Shown piece by piece: positions 33,809 to 44,350 of a stretch of DNA of 50,085 bases (position 1 is the stretch's first letter; every line of letters begins with the position of its first letter). Source of the DNA: an uncultured Clostridia bacterium (GTDB taxonomy: Bacteria > Bacillota > Clostridia > TANB77 > CAG-508); NCBI GenBank assembly GCA_947626885.1, contig CANQTX010000012.1:1-50085 (forward strand). Reading direction: 5' to 3'. The notes under the pieces were generated by a model, which was not told where the DNA came from, did no database searches, and saw only the letters and a list, made by a program, of their open reading frames with translations. Both the position numbers and the translations under genes were made by a program.

Positions 33809-34339
33809 TCACTCTTCTAATAATTTTATAATATCTTCATCCTTTTTTAAAGAATCTCCAATAAATTCAAATGCTTTTTTCTTTCCTTTATTTACAGCAA
33901 CTAAAGCAACATCTTTATCATTTCTTAATCTAAAACTTGCATATTTTAAAATAATCGGTTTATTACTAACAGCAGCTAAAACAACATCTTTATTATCTCT
34001 TAATTTTTCACTTGCATAATATAAAATTTGACCATCATTTTTAACAGCAGTTAATATCACATCTTTATCATTTCTTAATCTTTCGCTTGCATAACACCCC
34101 GTCCATCCTGCTTGACTGACTGCTGCTAATAAAACATCTTTATCGTCTTTTAATTTGTTCGTTGCAAATTCTAATGCTCCTGCATCTTTCTTAACAGCTT
34201 CTAATACAATTTCTTTATCATCTCGTATTTCCTCACAAGCCCACTCTATTAAAAGTGGCATTGATTTTACTTTTTCTGCAAAGTATTCTTTATTATCTGC
34301 ATTCTCTCTGGCTTCTATTACTTCTAAACTATCTGCCAT
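33809..34339 (-). CDS. DUF4116 repeat protein
   Basis: A 176-residue protein made of about five tandem repeats of 23-25 residues of DUF4116 type. Clear copies include LRNDKDVILTAVKNDG, LRDNKDVVLAAVSN and LRNDKDVALVAVNKG. Each is a pair of short helices, giving an alpha-solenoid. Such repeats are usually protein-binding; the partner is unknown. It sits alone between mnmA and yqfC, with only a weak hairpin after it. Repeats at DNA level are similar enough to allow recombination-driven length change. Confidence 0.85.
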   Translation of the reverse strand: MADSLEVIEARENADNKEYFAEKVKSMPLLIEWACEEIRDDKEIVLEAVKKDAGALEFATNKLKDDKDVLLAAVSQAGWTGCYASERLRNDKDVILTAVKNDGQILYYASEKLRDNKDVVLAAVSNKPIILKYASFRLRNDKDVALVAVNKGKKKAFEFIGDSLKKDEDIIKLLEE

Positions 34340-34394
34340 TGTTATAACACCCTTCTTTCTATATTTAGGTTTTGTTTTAATAAAGTCTTTCTTA

Positions 34395-35471
34395 TCAAGC
34401 TCTTATTTTACCACCACCAACTACAATATCTTCTTTATAAAATACTGCAGATTGACCTGGTGTTATTCCCCTTTGTGGCTCTTTAAATACCACTTTTACT
34501 GTCTTTTCATCTATTTTATAAATTGTACTTTCTGCTTCTTTAGCAGCATAACGTATTCTTGTTTTCACTTTAATAGGTTCTGTTATTTCGTCAATTAACA
34601 ATAAATTCACATCATCAACTATCATTTCTTTTTGTAATAACGCATGTTCTTCTCCCACAATCAGTTCGTTTTTTTCTTGATGAAAGCCAATTACAAAAAG
34701 TGGTACAGGATTTGAAATGCCAAGTCCTCTCCTTTGTCCTATTGTATAACGATATAAGCCTTGGTGCTGTCCTAAAACTTTTCCCTCTTCATTTACAATA
34801 TTTCCTATTTTAGGTTTGATAGAAGCATGTTTTTCTAAAAATTTTTTGTAATCCCCATCTGGTATAAAACAAATATCCTCACTATCTGGTTTATTAGCAT
34901 TTGCCAATCCGTGTTTTCTAGCAATTTCTCTGATTTCTTCTTTACTGCTTACATTTCCTAGTGGAAAGAGGATATTTCCCATCATTTTTTGGGGAATACT
35001 ATATAACACATAACTTTGATCTTTTTTTACAGAATCTGATTTTTTTAAAACATATCTTTTATATATTTTATCATAAACTATTTTTGCATAATGTCCTGTT
35101 GCTATGTAATCACAATCAAGTTCTCGTGCTTTTTGATACATTACTCCAAATTTTAGAAATTTATTACATTCAATACAAGGATTCGGTGTTCTACAATTTG
35201 CATAATTACATATAAAATCGTCTATAACATATTTTTGAAATTCTTTTTTTAAATTTAAGGTATAATGTGGTATTTCCAATATGTCACACACGCGTTTCGC
35301 ATCTCTTGCAGATGATACACTACAACAGGTACTTTCTTCTTCATCATTTTCCCACAATTTCATAGTAATACCAATAACATCATACCCTTGTTCTTTTAGA
35401 AGAATAGCAGATACACTACTATCAACACCACCACTCATTCCCAATAAAACTCTTTTTCTATTCTGTTTCAT
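34395..35471 (-). CDS. mnmA: tRNA-specific 2-thiouridylase MnmA
   Basis: The 358-residue enzyme that thiolates U34 of Lys, Glu and Gln tRNAs. The ATP-binding PP-loop is LLGMSGGVDSSVSAILL at residue 7. The catalytic cysteines lie in NPCIECN near 100 and SEDICFIPDGDY near 200. Further boxes ATGHYAKI, KDQSYVLY and GQRRGLGI are in order. The length is standard. It is transcribed alone with DUF4116 downstream. Confidence 0.97.
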   Translation of the reverse strand: MKQNRKRVLLGMSGGVDSSVSAILLKEQGYDVIGITMKLWENDEEESTCCSVSSARDAKRVCDILEIPHYTLNLKKEFQKYVIDDFICNYANCRTPNPCIECNKFLKFGVMYQKARELDCDYIATGHYAKIVYDKIYKRYVLKKSDSVKKDQSYVLYSIPQKMMGNILFPLGNVSSKEEIREIARKHGLANANKPDSEDICFIPDGDYKKFLEKHASIKPKIGNIVNEEGKVLGQHQGLYRYTIGQRRGLGISNPVPLFVIGFHQEKNELIVGEEHALLQKEMIVDDVNLLLIDEITEPIKVKTRIRYAAKEAESTIYKIDEKTVKVVFKEPQRGITPGQSAVFYKEDIVVGGGKIRA

Positions 35472-35662
35472 AATTTCTCCATTTTCTATCTCATCATTTT
35501 TGTTTACCTAATACTGTCTTAACTTCTTTTTGTTCTAATTCATTAGGGAATTCTTTTCTAAAAATAGTATAACATACTTTACAAAAATTACCAATATTTA
35601 TTTTGAAAGCTCGAAAAATAGTATATTTACATTAAAATATCTCTTTAATGTTAATAAAAAAG

Positions 35663-35690
35663 TTGAGCAGTAATTTGATTTACTGCCCAA
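35663..35690 (-). terminator. Terminator of the small Cys-rich membrane protein gene
   Basis: TTGAGCAGTAA (35663-35673) pairs with TTACTGCCCAA (35680-35690) with one mismatch. The minus strand continues CTTTTTT after the stem. Confidence 0.8.
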
Positions 35691-35710
35691 TAAAAAATTT
35701 ATTTATATTT

Positions 35711-35974
35711 TTAATAACAACGTTTTTTACTACAAAATAATAATATCACATCTATAATTAATAATAAAACTAATACTGCTATAAATACCAATAGAGCTGA
35801 TAAAGCTGCCAAAATACTAGCACTAACAGCAGCACCTACGACTAATCCTATTACGAATGCTAATATAATAGCAATAATTAGAAATATAATGCTTAAACAA
35901 TTTCTCTTTTTACATTCTTTTTTACATTTCGGTTCTTTTTCAAATCCACAATATTCTTCTTGTTTTTCTATCAT
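35711..35974 (-). CDS. Small two-helix membrane protein with Cys-rich ends
   Basis: An 87-residue protein with the N-terminal soluble piece MIEKQEEYCGFEKEPKCKKE, two tightly spaced hydrophobic helices (about residues 30-52 and 58-80) and a short tail LFCSKKRCY. Six cysteines occur in the short polar ends. Start ATG 35974 follows GGAGGTG at 6 bp; the frame begins at 35989 but that ATG lacks a site. It stands alone with its own terminator. Function unknown. Confidence 0.75.
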   Translation of the reverse strand: MIEKQEEYCGFEKEPKCKKECKKRNCLSIIFLIIAIILAFVIGLVVGAAVSASILAALSALLVFIAVLVLLLIIDVILLFCSKKRCY

Positions 35975-36081
35975 AAAATACACCTCCATTAACTACTTGT
36001 ATGCACAGTATATTTTATGACAAAAGAAAAGATATCGTGATAAACTCTTAAAAGCATTTAAGGCTATATATTTCTCTATTC

Positions 36082-38685
36082 TTAATCTTCTTTTTTTCTT
36101 ATTCCCAACTTCTCTGTTTTCTTATCATAAAAGATTTCTATTTTATCTTCTCCTTTTATTTCTTTAGCAATTATTTTTCTAGCAAGCATTGTTTCCACTT
36201 GTGTTTGTACAATTCTCTTTAATGGTCTTGCACCAAACTCCATATCATAGCCCTCTTCTATTAGCCATTCTATAGCATCATCTGAAAAAGTTAATTCAAT
36301 ATTTTTATCTTTTACTCTATCAGATACTCCTTTTAATATTAATTTTACAATACCAATAATAACCTCTTTTTCAAGTGCTTTAAAACAGATAATTTCATCT
36401 AATCGATTTAAAAACTCTGGTTTAAAATGTTGTTTTAAAATAGCATTTACTTCTTTTCTGGCTTCTTCGGTTATTTCTTTATGTTTTGCAATACTCTCCA
36501 GTATCTGCTCTGATCCTAAATTAGAAGTAAGAATAATAATTGTATTTTTAAAATCTACTGTTCTGCCTTGTGAATCTGTTACTCTTCCGTCATCTAAAAT
36601 TTGTAAAAAAATATTAAATACATCCGGATGTGCTTTTTCTACTTCATCAAATAATACAACGGAATATGGTTTTCTCCTAACAGCTTCTGTTAGTTGCCCG
36701 CCTTCTTCATATCCAACATATCCTGGAGGAGCTCCTATTAATCTTGTTACACTGAATTTCTCCATATATTCAGACATATCTATTCTTATAATACTCTTCT
36801 CATCATCAAATAGCGTTGCTGCTAAAGTTTTACCTAATTCTGTTTTTCCTACACCTGTTGGTCCTAAAAATAAGAAGGATCCTATTGGTCTGTTCGGATT
36901 AGCAATTCCTGCTCTTGCTCTTAAAATAGCTTCACTTACTTTTTTTACAGCTTCTTCTTGTCCTACTACTCTTTTATGTAATATCTCTTCTAAATGCAAT
37001 AACTTTTCTCTTTCTCCTTCTGCTAGCTTTGCAACAGGTATTCCTGTTAATTTAGAAACAACTTTTGCAATTTCTTCTTCTGTTACTTTGTTTCTTAATA
37101 ATGTATTTTTTCCTTGTGTTTTTTCATATTCTTTTTCTTCTTGTGCTAACACTTGTTTTAAATTTGGCAAAGTAGAATATTTAAGCTCTGCTACTTTATT
37201 TAAGTCATATGCTCGTTCTGCTTGTTCAATTTGAGCATTCACTTCATCTATTTTTGTTTTTAATTTCTTTATTTTACTGATATTTCTCTTTTCATTTTCC
37301 CATTTTAATTTCATTTCTTGAAATTTATCTCTTAGCTTAGCAAGTTCTATACGGACTTGATTTAATTGTCTTTGTGAATTAATATCCTCTTCTCTTTCTA
37401 ATGACTTTTCTTGCACTTCATATTGCATAATCTTTCTCGAAATAACATCTAACTCTGTTGGCATCGATTCTACTTCACTTCTTATCATAGCACAAGCTTC
37501 ATCAATTAAATCAATGGCTTTATCTGGTAAAAACCTGTCTGTTATATAACGGTTAGAAAGTGTTGCAGCAGCAATCATTGCTTGATCTTGAATTCTAACA
37601 CCATGAAATATTTCAAATTTCTCTTGTATGCCTCTTAAAATGGTTATTGTATCTTCTACCGTTGGCTCTGGCACTAGAACTTGTTGAAAACGTCTTACCA
37701 ATGCAGGATCTTTTTCTATATATTCTCTATATTCGTCTAGCGTTGTTGCACCTACACAATGTAACTCACCTCTAGCTAATCTTGGCTTTAATAAATTGCT
37801 AGCATCCATAGCCCCTTCTGATTTTCCTGCTCCTACTAAGTTATGAATTTCATCAATAAATAAGATAATATTGCCATTACTTTCATCAATTTCCTTTAAA
37901 ATACCTGTTAGTCTTTCTTCAAATTCTCCTTTATATTTAGCACCTGCAACTAATAAACCCAAATCTAATTCAAAAATCGTTTTTCCTTTTAAGCTAGTTG
38001 GTACATCTCCTCTAACAATTCTTTGCGCAAGTCCTTCTACAATAGCCGTTTTTCCAACACCAGGTTCTCCAATTAATACGGGATTGTTTTTTGTTTTACG
38101 TGTTAAAATGCGAATAACATTTCTAATTTCATCATCTCTTCCAATAACAGGATTTAATTGATTTTGTTTTGCCATTTCTGTTACATTTTTACCAAATTTT
38201 AGTAAACTATCAAACGATTCATTTATATCTTCTTCTGATATTCTAACATTTTCTCTAATACTTTTTAAAGCAATTAGAAATTTACGTTTGTCTATCCTGT
38301 ACACTTTAAAAATTCTTTTTAATTCTTCTCTTGCATATTCTAAAATACCTAACATAAGATGTTCAGTAGAAATTTGCTCATCTTTCATTGCTTTGGCTTG
38401 TTTTTCAGATTCATCTAAAGCCTTTTCTACTTCTTCTGAAAAACGTAATCCTATTTTCTTGGTTATTTTAGGTAATCTGTCAATTTCTGATTGGATAATA
38501 CTTTTTAAAGAATCTACATCAATATCCATTTTTTTTAAGAGTCCTACCACTATGCTTTCAGAATCCTCTAAAAAAGCTAATATCATATGCAAATCTGTAA
38601 TTTCTGCATTACGATTCATTGTTGCAATATTACTTGCTGCTGTAATAGCAAGTTTTGATTTATCTGTAAAATTTGAAACATCCAT
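36082..38685 (-). CDS. clpB: ATP-dependent disaggregase ClpB
   Basis: An 867-residue AAA+ chaperone that pulls proteins out of aggregates with DnaK. The N domain covers residues 1-150. AAA1 has [18 protein letters not shown] and Walker [14 protein letters not shown]. The long coiled-coil middle domain covers about residues 400-520. AAA2 has [15 protein letters not shown] and [14 protein letters not shown]. The full middle domain and the absence of a ClpP-binding loop that I can see favour ClpB over ClpC. It has a promoter close upstream; no obvious CIRCE or CtsR site is seen. Confidence 0.96.
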   Translation of the reverse strand: MDVSNFTDKSKLAITAASNIATMNRNAEITDLHMILAFLEDSESIVVGLLKKMDIDVDSLKSIIQSEIDRLPKITKKIGLRFSEEVEKALDESEKQAKAMKDEQISTEHLMLGILEYAREELKRIFKVYRIDKRKFLIALKSIRENVRISEEDINESFDSLLKFGKNVTEMAKQNQLNPVIGRDDEIRNVIRILTRKTKNNPVLIGEPGVGKTAIVEGLAQRIVRGDVPTSLKGKTIFELDLGLLVAGAKYKGEFEERLTGILKEIDESNGNIILFIDEIHNLVGAGKSEGAMDASNLLKPRLARGELHCVGATTLDEYREYIEKDPALVRRFQQVLVPEPTVEDTITILRGIQEKFEIFHGVRIQDQAMIAAATLSNRYITDRFLPDKAIDLIDEACAMIRSEVESMPTELDVISRKIMQYEVQEKSLEREEDINSQRQLNQVRIELAKLRDKFQEMKLKWENEKRNISKIKKLKTKIDEVNAQIEQAERAYDLNKVAELKYSTLPNLKQVLAQEEKEYEKTQGKNTLLRNKVTEEEIAKVVSKLTGIPVAKLAEGEREKLLHLEEILHKRVVGQEEAVKKVSEAILRARAGIANPNRPIGSFLFLGPTGVGKTELGKTLAATLFDDEKSIIRIDMSEYMEKFSVTRLIGAPPGYVGYEEGGQLTEAVRRKPYSVVLFDEVEKAHPDVFNIFLQILDDGRVTDSQGRTVDFKNTIIILTSNLGSEQILESIAKHKEITEEARKEVNAILKQHFKPEFLNRLDEIICFKALEKEVIIGIVKLILKGVSDRVKDKNIELTFSDDAIEWLIEEGYDMEFGARPLKRIVQTQVETMLARKIIAKEIKGEDKIEIFYDKKTEKLGIRKKED

Positions 38686-38716
38686 ATATTTATCTTCCTT
38701 ATCGTTGGTTTTTTTT

Positions 38717-38745
38717 ATTATATTGATATTATATTAAAAACGCAA
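38717..38745 (-). promoter_or_regulatory. Promoter of clpB
   Basis: Minus-strand TTGCGT (38745-38740) and a perfect TATAAT (38722-38717) lie 17 bp apart, about 32 bp before the start. Confidence 0.65.
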
Positions 38746-38767
38746 TAGTATCCTACTTTTCGAAATA

Positions 38768-40144
38768 TTATTTTTGTGTTAATAATATTCCTAATAGTAC
38801 ATTCGAATATTGTAGTATAGCCGTCATTTCTACAATAGCATAAATCCTTCTCTGTATTTTTCTCTCATTTTTATCATTTTTCTTGATCCATTCTTGCCAA
38901 ATCAATAATGCAACAATCAGCATAGCGAAATCAAAAAATACCATTGTTCTTGTTGCAGATGCAAAAATAGTAGGTGAAAATCCCATAATTAATCTAGATG
39001 CTAAACCAACTAAAAATACAAATATAGCAATATTGTTTTGCAGATTTTTGAAAATTAATAAAATACTTATCACCATACTGAACAATACAACTATTGAAAA
39101 TATAACTGGTAATGCATAAAATAAATTGTTGGCATGAGCCGCTGTTAAAATTACTTTTTCTGCTATTAATTCTTCCTTAATCGCATTTAAATAAGGAAAT
39201 ACTTTATAAAATATTTCGCCAAAATACCCTAAAACACAAATACTCGTTAATGGAATTAATGCTACTACTCTATATAGTTTTTCTTTATAAGTAACAAATA
39301 TATAGCTAACTATGATCATACTTAAAATGCCAAAAGGAATATTATAGGTTTTTAGTATGGTACCCATCGTAGCTGTTAAACCAAGTGATATCTTATCTTG
39401 TATAGTTAACATTTTAAAATCAGGAAATTGCATTATTATTTCTGTATTTTGTCGTATATAATTTCCCGGTGTTGTTAAGATAAATAAAAGACTGGCTATT
39501 GATAGAATCAGTTGTACTATCATAAAAGGATGAATTTTTTTCTCTTTTATGAATCGTATTATATTGAAAAATAGATAGGTTCCCAATATAATAGCACAAG
39601 TTTGTTCTTGATTGCAACCATATAATAAAGCAAGAATATATAAAATGTACTCAAACCATTTAATTCTCTCATGATACCATATTTTTTTAATGGGAATAAA
39701 ACAAAATAATGTTGTTGCAAGTGGCCATATATAATTAGCTGTTGAAGCTCCCCAACCAGCACCAGCCATAATATCTAGCGGGTAAGACAAAAGAAGTAAT
39801 ATCATCATAAAAGATAATTCTTTTCTATGATTATCTTTTATAAATAATTTTACAATAGCATATCCTATCAGTGTCATCATTGCTGCTTGTAAAACTATCC
39901 ATATGTATTTTGATGTTTTTAAAATAGAAAATAACGTAAAATCAATAATCACTCTAGAGGTCCAAGTAGCATATCTATCAACAACAATATGAAAAACATT
40001 ATGATTACTTTCTAACCACCCTAAAAAGGTAGCATCATCATATTGATTCGGTGTTATAAATATAGTTAGTACGAATTCTAAAATAAATATGATAACAAAT
40101 ATACTTTTTTCACTTTGTAAAAATTTTATTATTTTTTCTTTCAT
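38768..40144 (-). CDS. Polytopic membrane protein, DUF6056-like
   Basis: A 458-residue protein with about ten membrane helices. The first outer loop contains NQYDDATFLGWLESNH followed by RYATWTSRVIIDF. This matches the DUF6056 pattern (acidic Asp-Asp loop then TWTSR), a GT-C-like fold. The start ATG 40144 (MKEKIIKF) follows AAAGGA; the frame opens at a TTG at 40168. It is the last of four large membrane genes (44158 to 38768) that look like a surface-glycan set. A polyprenyl-phosphate-sugar glycosyltransferase role is suggested by the fold only. Confidence 0.75.
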   Translation of the reverse strand: MKEKIIKFLQSEKSIFVIIFILEFVLTIFITPNQYDDATFLGWLESNHNVFHIVVDRYATWTSRVIIDFTLFSILKTSKYIWIVLQAAMMTLIGYAIVKLFIKDNHRKELSFMMILLLLSYPLDIMAGAGWGASTANYIWPLATTLFCFIPIKKIWYHERIKWFEYILYILALLYGCNQEQTCAIILGTYLFFNIIRFIKEKKIHPFMIVQLILSIASLLFILTTPGNYIRQNTEIIMQFPDFKMLTIQDKISLGLTATMGTILKTYNIPFGILSMIIVSYIFVTYKEKLYRVVALIPLTSICVLGYFGEIFYKVFPYLNAIKEELIAEKVILTAAHANNLFYALPVIFSIVVLFSMVISILLIFKNLQNNIAIFVFLVGLASRLIMGFSPTIFASATRTMVFFDFAMLIVALLIWQEWIKKNDKNERKIQRRIYAIVEMTAILQYSNVLLGILLTQK

Positions 40145-40206
40145 TTTTTTCCATCCTTTATTTTCCAAAAAGTGCTTTTCTTTTTTATGATGTTCTTTAC
40201 AATGTT

Positions 40207-40683
40207 TTATATCTCAAAAGGAATCAATGTATCTGCTAAAATATCTTCTCCATCATTTCTATATAGTACAAAGATTTGATACTTACCCTTTGGCAATCCT
40301 AATCGTAAGCACTGTGCATGTAAACCAGCGTTACCACAACCAATTTCTGCCAACGATGCATTTTTCTCCATAACAGTTTTCATCAGATACATTTTTCCTG
40401 TATCTTGATTTTTTAAAATAAAATTGCTATTGACCATCTCTACTGTCTGCCCCTCTTTATAGGCCCAACCCGTTATTTCAATTTTTTTATTATCCACTAT
40501 TAATGAGTCAATATGTGTTCGAATAGTTTCATCATTTTCAGAGGTACTAGGTCCTAAAGTATATGTTTTAAAAACCAATAATGTACTCATGGTAAAAGCC
40601 ATATAAACTATGATTAAAATTATAATAGCAAGTATCAACCTTTTATATATCATTTCATTAATTTCTATATCTAAAAATTTCAT
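40207..40683 (-). CDS. Membrane-anchored small extracytoplasmic protein
   Basis: A 158-residue protein with one membrane helix (about residues 15-38) and an outer domain with KKIEITGWAYKEGQ and KYQIFVLYRNDGED, likely a beta-sandwich. I do not recognise a family. The GWA..EG motif resembles segments of glycan-assembly-associated outer domains, which is a weak hint. It lies between two polytopic membrane genes with gaps of 62 and 101 bp. Confidence 0.65.
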   Translation of the reverse strand: MKFLDIEINEMIYKRLILAIIILIIVYMAFTMSTLLVFKTYTLGPSTSENDETIRTHIDSLIVDNKKIEITGWAYKEGQTVEMVNSNFILKNQDTGKMYLMKTVMEKNASLAEIGCGNAGLHAQCLRLGLPKGKYQIFVLYRNDGEDILADTLIPFEI

Positions 40684-40784
40684 ATAAATTCCCCTATATT
40701 TTCTAACAAATCAGAATTTGTTTTAGAATTTTATCACATTTTTTCTTTTTGTCAATATAAAATTGTAATACTATAATCAACCTT

Positions 40785-42395
40785 CTATTTTACAAAAGTA
40801 CTCATAATCAGTGCTAATACTGGTAACTGCATAATAGTAAGAAATGAAATTAAGTTTTCCTGTTTTATGTTTAATCTTACAGAATTTATAACAAAAATCA
40901 ATAATATAACAACTGGTATAAAATATCTTCCTTGAATACCAGCAATCATGTATCGTCCAATTTCAAATAGAGACGTCCATTGCACATATATTGCTGTTGC
41001 AATTAATACGATGGTTCCCAATATAATAAGCCATACTAATGTTTTTTTAAATACATGTATTTCTAGATTGTTTGCTTCTTCTTGTATCAATAATGATAAG
41101 ATAACTGCTATTCCTATACAATAAGAAACAATTGGATAAATCATTGTTTTTCCATGGCACATTAACTCATAACCAGTAGTAAACTGATAAATAAAATCGG
41201 TTCCTTTTTCTTCCATGGTATGAAGCATGATTAAGAAATATCTTAGTGGTTCTCTTAATATAAATTTTACTTGTTCTTTTGAAGCTTCATTTGCACTTAC
41301 TAAATTATCTCCTCCTATTTTTAACCAAGCCACTCCAATAATACAAGATAAAATCACTAATGCTATCATAAAGATAGTAGCTTCTCTTTTATTCTTAAAG
41401 TTATCTTTGTTTAACAATAAAATCAAAAAAACAAAAGGCAAATAAACAATTTTACAAAGCGCAATGAGTATAGCACTTATGAGTAATATAATCTTATCTT
41501 TTAAGGTTACTTGTTCTTTTAAATACACCTTTCGATATATCATTGCTAGAAATATCATACAAGCCGCATTGGTTAACGTATCGCCTGAAATACATATAGC
41601 AGAAAAAATATTAACGGGTAATAAACATAATATGATGAAAAAGATTTTTTTATTGGGAACAATTTTGATGGCATAAGCACATAAAATCAGCCATGTCACA
41701 AATCCACCAATTCTTCCAAAAGTACCAATCACTAAAATATTATCACTCACAATTCTACCAATGGTTACGCCTACTGCTTGTGGCAAATATTGAATTGGCG
41801 AATATAAACGCATATTCCAATATTGATTTATCATATCAGTTTTTTCTTCGGAATTCATAACAAAAGAATCATAATTTTGTTTATAACTTTCATAAGAAGT
41901 ATTTCTATCTGCTTGATAGTTAGCTAATGTAGAAAACGCCATAGGAAACTCTGTTGTATCTTGATAATGGAATGTCGTATATTTTTTTGATATTTCATAT
42001 ACTCTTAAAAAATGAGATACCTCATCTGTTCCCTGTCCAAATGGCACTGCTATACAATAACAAATGCCAATAGAAACTGCAAGAATAATAAATTTTTGAT
42101 ACAGTTGTATCTTTTTTATTTTTATAATATGTAACACAACATCAAATATCAAAGCAAATAAAAATAATACGATAAATGCTTGTTTTCTATGTGCATCCAT
42201 ACTCAAATAAAAGGTGGCACTTGCTTTTTCAGCTGTATTAAATTCCAAATAATCTAAAAACAAAATGAATAATCCTACCAAAAACCAATAGGCCAATTCC
42301 TTAAAAATTGCTTTCCAATAACTATGTCTTCGTGTTACCTTTTGTTTTGTTTTTTCTACTACTTTTGCCTTGTTCTCTATCTTTTTTTCCTCCAT
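40785..42395 (-). CDS. DUF2142 family polytopic membrane protein
   Basis: A 536-residue protein with about twelve membrane helices. The first outer loop has GQGTDEVSHFLRVYEISKKY, the DUF2142 signature (a TDE/HFxRxY motif near the start). Such proteins share the GT-C topology and occur in surface polysaccharide clusters. The start ATG 42395 (MEEKKIENK) is spaced about 10 bp from GGGG; a TTG at 42404 is too close to that site. The gene starts 5 bp after the end of the upstream gene. Function inferred from family context. Confidence 0.8.
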   Translation of the reverse strand: MEEKKIENKAKVVEKTKQKVTRRHSYWKAIFKELAYWFLVGLFILFLDYLEFNTAEKASATFYLSMDAHRKQAFIVLFLFALIFDVVLHIIKIKKIQLYQKFIILAVSIGICYCIAVPFGQGTDEVSHFLRVYEISKKYTTFHYQDTTEFPMAFSTLANYQADRNTSYESYKQNYDSFVMNSEEKTDMINQYWNMRLYSPIQYLPQAVGVTIGRIVSDNILVIGTFGRIGGFVTWLILCAYAIKIVPNKKIFFIILCLLPVNIFSAICISGDTLTNAACMIFLAMIYRKVYLKEQVTLKDKIILLISAILIALCKIVYLPFVFLILLLNKDNFKNKREATIFMIALVILSCIIGVAWLKIGGDNLVSANEASKEQVKFILREPLRYFLIMLHTMEEKGTDFIYQFTTGYELMCHGKTMIYPIVSYCIGIAVILSLLIQEEANNLEIHVFKKTLVWLIILGTIVLIATAIYVQWTSLFEIGRYMIAGIQGRYFIPVVILLIFVINSVRLNIKQENLISFLTIMQLPVLALIMSTFVK

Positions 42396-42400
42396 ATTTT

Positions 42401-44158
42401 TCAATCCCCTTCTTCTTTCTTAGCTTTCATAATTTTTACTTCTGTACCAATCACATATATACTAAACAAACCGATACTTATACATGAAATAATCAAACAC
42501 TTTCTAGATACTTCTGTACCTGTATACATAACTGTTACATTTCCACTTTTTCCATTAGGGGTTGTAAACATCACTAATCCAATTTCTGATTCTTCAACAG
42601 CCAGTGGTTCTCCATCAAATGTAACAGTATACCCCAAATAATATACTAGTGGCATTTCTATTTTTAAAATATTATCTCCTAAATTTTCTACATGAAATGT
42701 ATAATGATTATATTTATCTACTTGTACATTTGTAACAATACCTTCTGCCATTAGTGATAAGGGCGTGTTGGTCCTATCAAAAAGATTTTTCAAATTATTA
42801 TATGCTTTACTTGGCAAATATTCATAGGTAGAACAGAAAGTAGAATAAGACCCAGGAAAAGGATTCTCATTTTCTTCTTTCTCATAGTATTTATTTTCAT
42901 CAAATTGCGTATCTATTTGTGCTGAAAGCAATAATGGTATAACATAAGCTAAACAAATAAAAGCCATAATACTGATTTTAAAATAATTCAATCCATTTAA
43001 TATTTTTTCTAAATTGACAGCAGCAATAATACTCAATAAAAAACTAGCAATAATGAGTAATCTATAAGGAAATTGTAAAAATTTAAATATGTCTGGCATA
43101 TACTGCCATGGCATATATTTACTTGAAGCAAATATACAAAATATACCTATAAAAACTGCTAGGATATATATTCTTCTTTTATGTTTATCTATTTTACAAT
43201 AAACAAATGGTGTCATGAGTGTTAGTAATGTAATAATACAACCTATTGCTACAGATATTCTATGATTATAGGCAATATTTTCTGAAAAATATAATTTTCC
43301 TATTAAAATTTCCCATAAAGAAATCTGTGCTTCTCCTAATTTATTTTCACTCATAAACTCATTAAAAACAGTATAATTTGTAGCATTTTTACTCTCTAAC
43401 AATGGACCATAAAAACAAGAAACAATTAGTATAATCCATAGCGCATTAAAAAGCAATGTACGAATCTTTTTTACATCCTTCAATTGATCAATATGAAAAA
43501 TAATAAATATAGCACATACAAAAATTATTAATAATGTTGTAATATTATGTGTTAATAATAATCCAACAGCACCAATAGTAAGTAAAAAATGTCTTTTTCC
43601 ATTTTCTTCAAATATACTATATAAACCATTAAATACTAATGGAATAAATACAAAGGAAACAATTTCTCCTAGAGCATATCTTACATAAATATCCGCTATT
43701 CTGTAGGGAACCGTTATATAAAGGATAGCAGATAACAATCCTACTTTTTTAGACTTAGTTATTTTCTCTGTTAGATGATACATAAAAATTCCAGAAAAAA
43801 TAATAGATAATCCTACTAATAAATTTAATGCTTGTACATAAGTTGATGTAAAAATCTTTAGTAAAATTGCTAAATAATTTGTAAGTGGTGGATAAAACAT
43901 ATTCCAAGAATATCCTAGCCCATTTACATAGTTTGATGCTATCATAGGTAAAATTTGATGTTGTTTTAAGCTAATAACTGTGCTCATAACTCTTGCTATA
44001 TGCGACTCAGAATCATGCCCTATCATATAGCCTCTCATTAAAGGAACGCTTAAACATATTCCCATTAGGCAGATAATAAAATAATACTTTATATTCTCAT
44101 GTTGCACAATTTTTGTTAATATATTTTTTATTTTCATTTTCTCGTTTATTAGTTTCAC
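42401..44158 (-). CDS. Polytopic membrane protein of the PTPS-related (YfhO-like) family
   Basis: A 585-residue protein with about eleven membrane helices and an outer C-terminal domain of about 150 residues. The first outer loop carries GHDSESHIARVMSTV and ends NMFYPPLTNYLAIL, the pattern of the 6-pyruvoyl-tetrahydropterin synthase-related membrane family and of YfhO-like glycan proteins. The N-terminal GTG at 44158 has GGAG about 9 bp upstream; an ATG at 44137 is the alternative. It is the first gene of the four-gene membrane set. The C-terminal helix lies near residues 550-575. Confidence 0.82.
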   Translation of the reverse strand: MKLINEKMKIKNILTKIVQHENIKYYFIICLMGICLSVPLMRGYMIGHDSESHIARVMSTVISLKQHQILPMIASNYVNGLGYSWNMFYPPLTNYLAILLKIFTSTYVQALNLLVGLSIIFSGIFMYHLTEKITKSKKVGLLSAILYITVPYRIADIYVRYALGEIVSFVFIPLVFNGLYSIFEENGKRHFLLTIGAVGLLLTHNITTLLIIFVCAIFIIFHIDQLKDVKKIRTLLFNALWIILIVSCFYGPLLESKNATNYTVFNEFMSENKLGEAQISLWEILIGKLYFSENIAYNHRISVAIGCIITLLTLMTPFVYCKIDKHKRRIYILAVFIGIFCIFASSKYMPWQYMPDIFKFLQFPYRLLIIASFLLSIIAAVNLEKILNGLNYFKISIMAFICLAYVIPLLLSAQIDTQFDENKYYEKEENENPFPGSYSTFCSTYEYLPSKAYNNLKNLFDRTNTPLSLMAEGIVTNVQVDKYNHYTFHVENLGDNILKIEMPLVYYLGYTVTFDGEPLAVEESEIGLVMFTTPNGKSGNVTVMYTGTEVSRKCLIISCISIGLFSIYVIGTEVKIMKAKKEEGD

Positions 44159-44236
44159 AATTTATGGCTCCTCTAATTTTCTTTTTTATTTTAAAAAAAT
44201 CCTGTATTTTCTTACTTTATAAAAAAGAAAATAAGA

Positions 44237-44255
44237 TAGTATATGCTATATACTA
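44237..44255 (-). terminator. Possible terminator of the pdaA-like gene
   Basis: TAGTATAT (44237-44244) pairs with ATATACTA (44248-44255) with a 3-base loop. The minus strand continues TCTTATTTTCTTTTTT, so this can end transcription of the upstream deacetylase gene. The stem is all A/T but two pairs, so strength is moderate. Confidence 0.5.
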
Positions 44256-44350
44256 CCTTTATTATATTTATTTTATCACGTTATAAAAAACATTTCAATA
44301 TACATGATTTATTTTTACAAAAATATACCTTGCTGGTTTTAAATTTTACT

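Noticed and set aside
33809..34339. DUF4116 repeats as a mobile or CRISPR-like repeat
   Set aside because: The repeats are coding, about 72-75 bases long and degenerate, as in alpha-solenoid proteins.
39420..39762. Two short minus-strand frames within the 38768 gene
   Set aside because: They are other frames of a clear membrane protein and have no ribosome binding sites.
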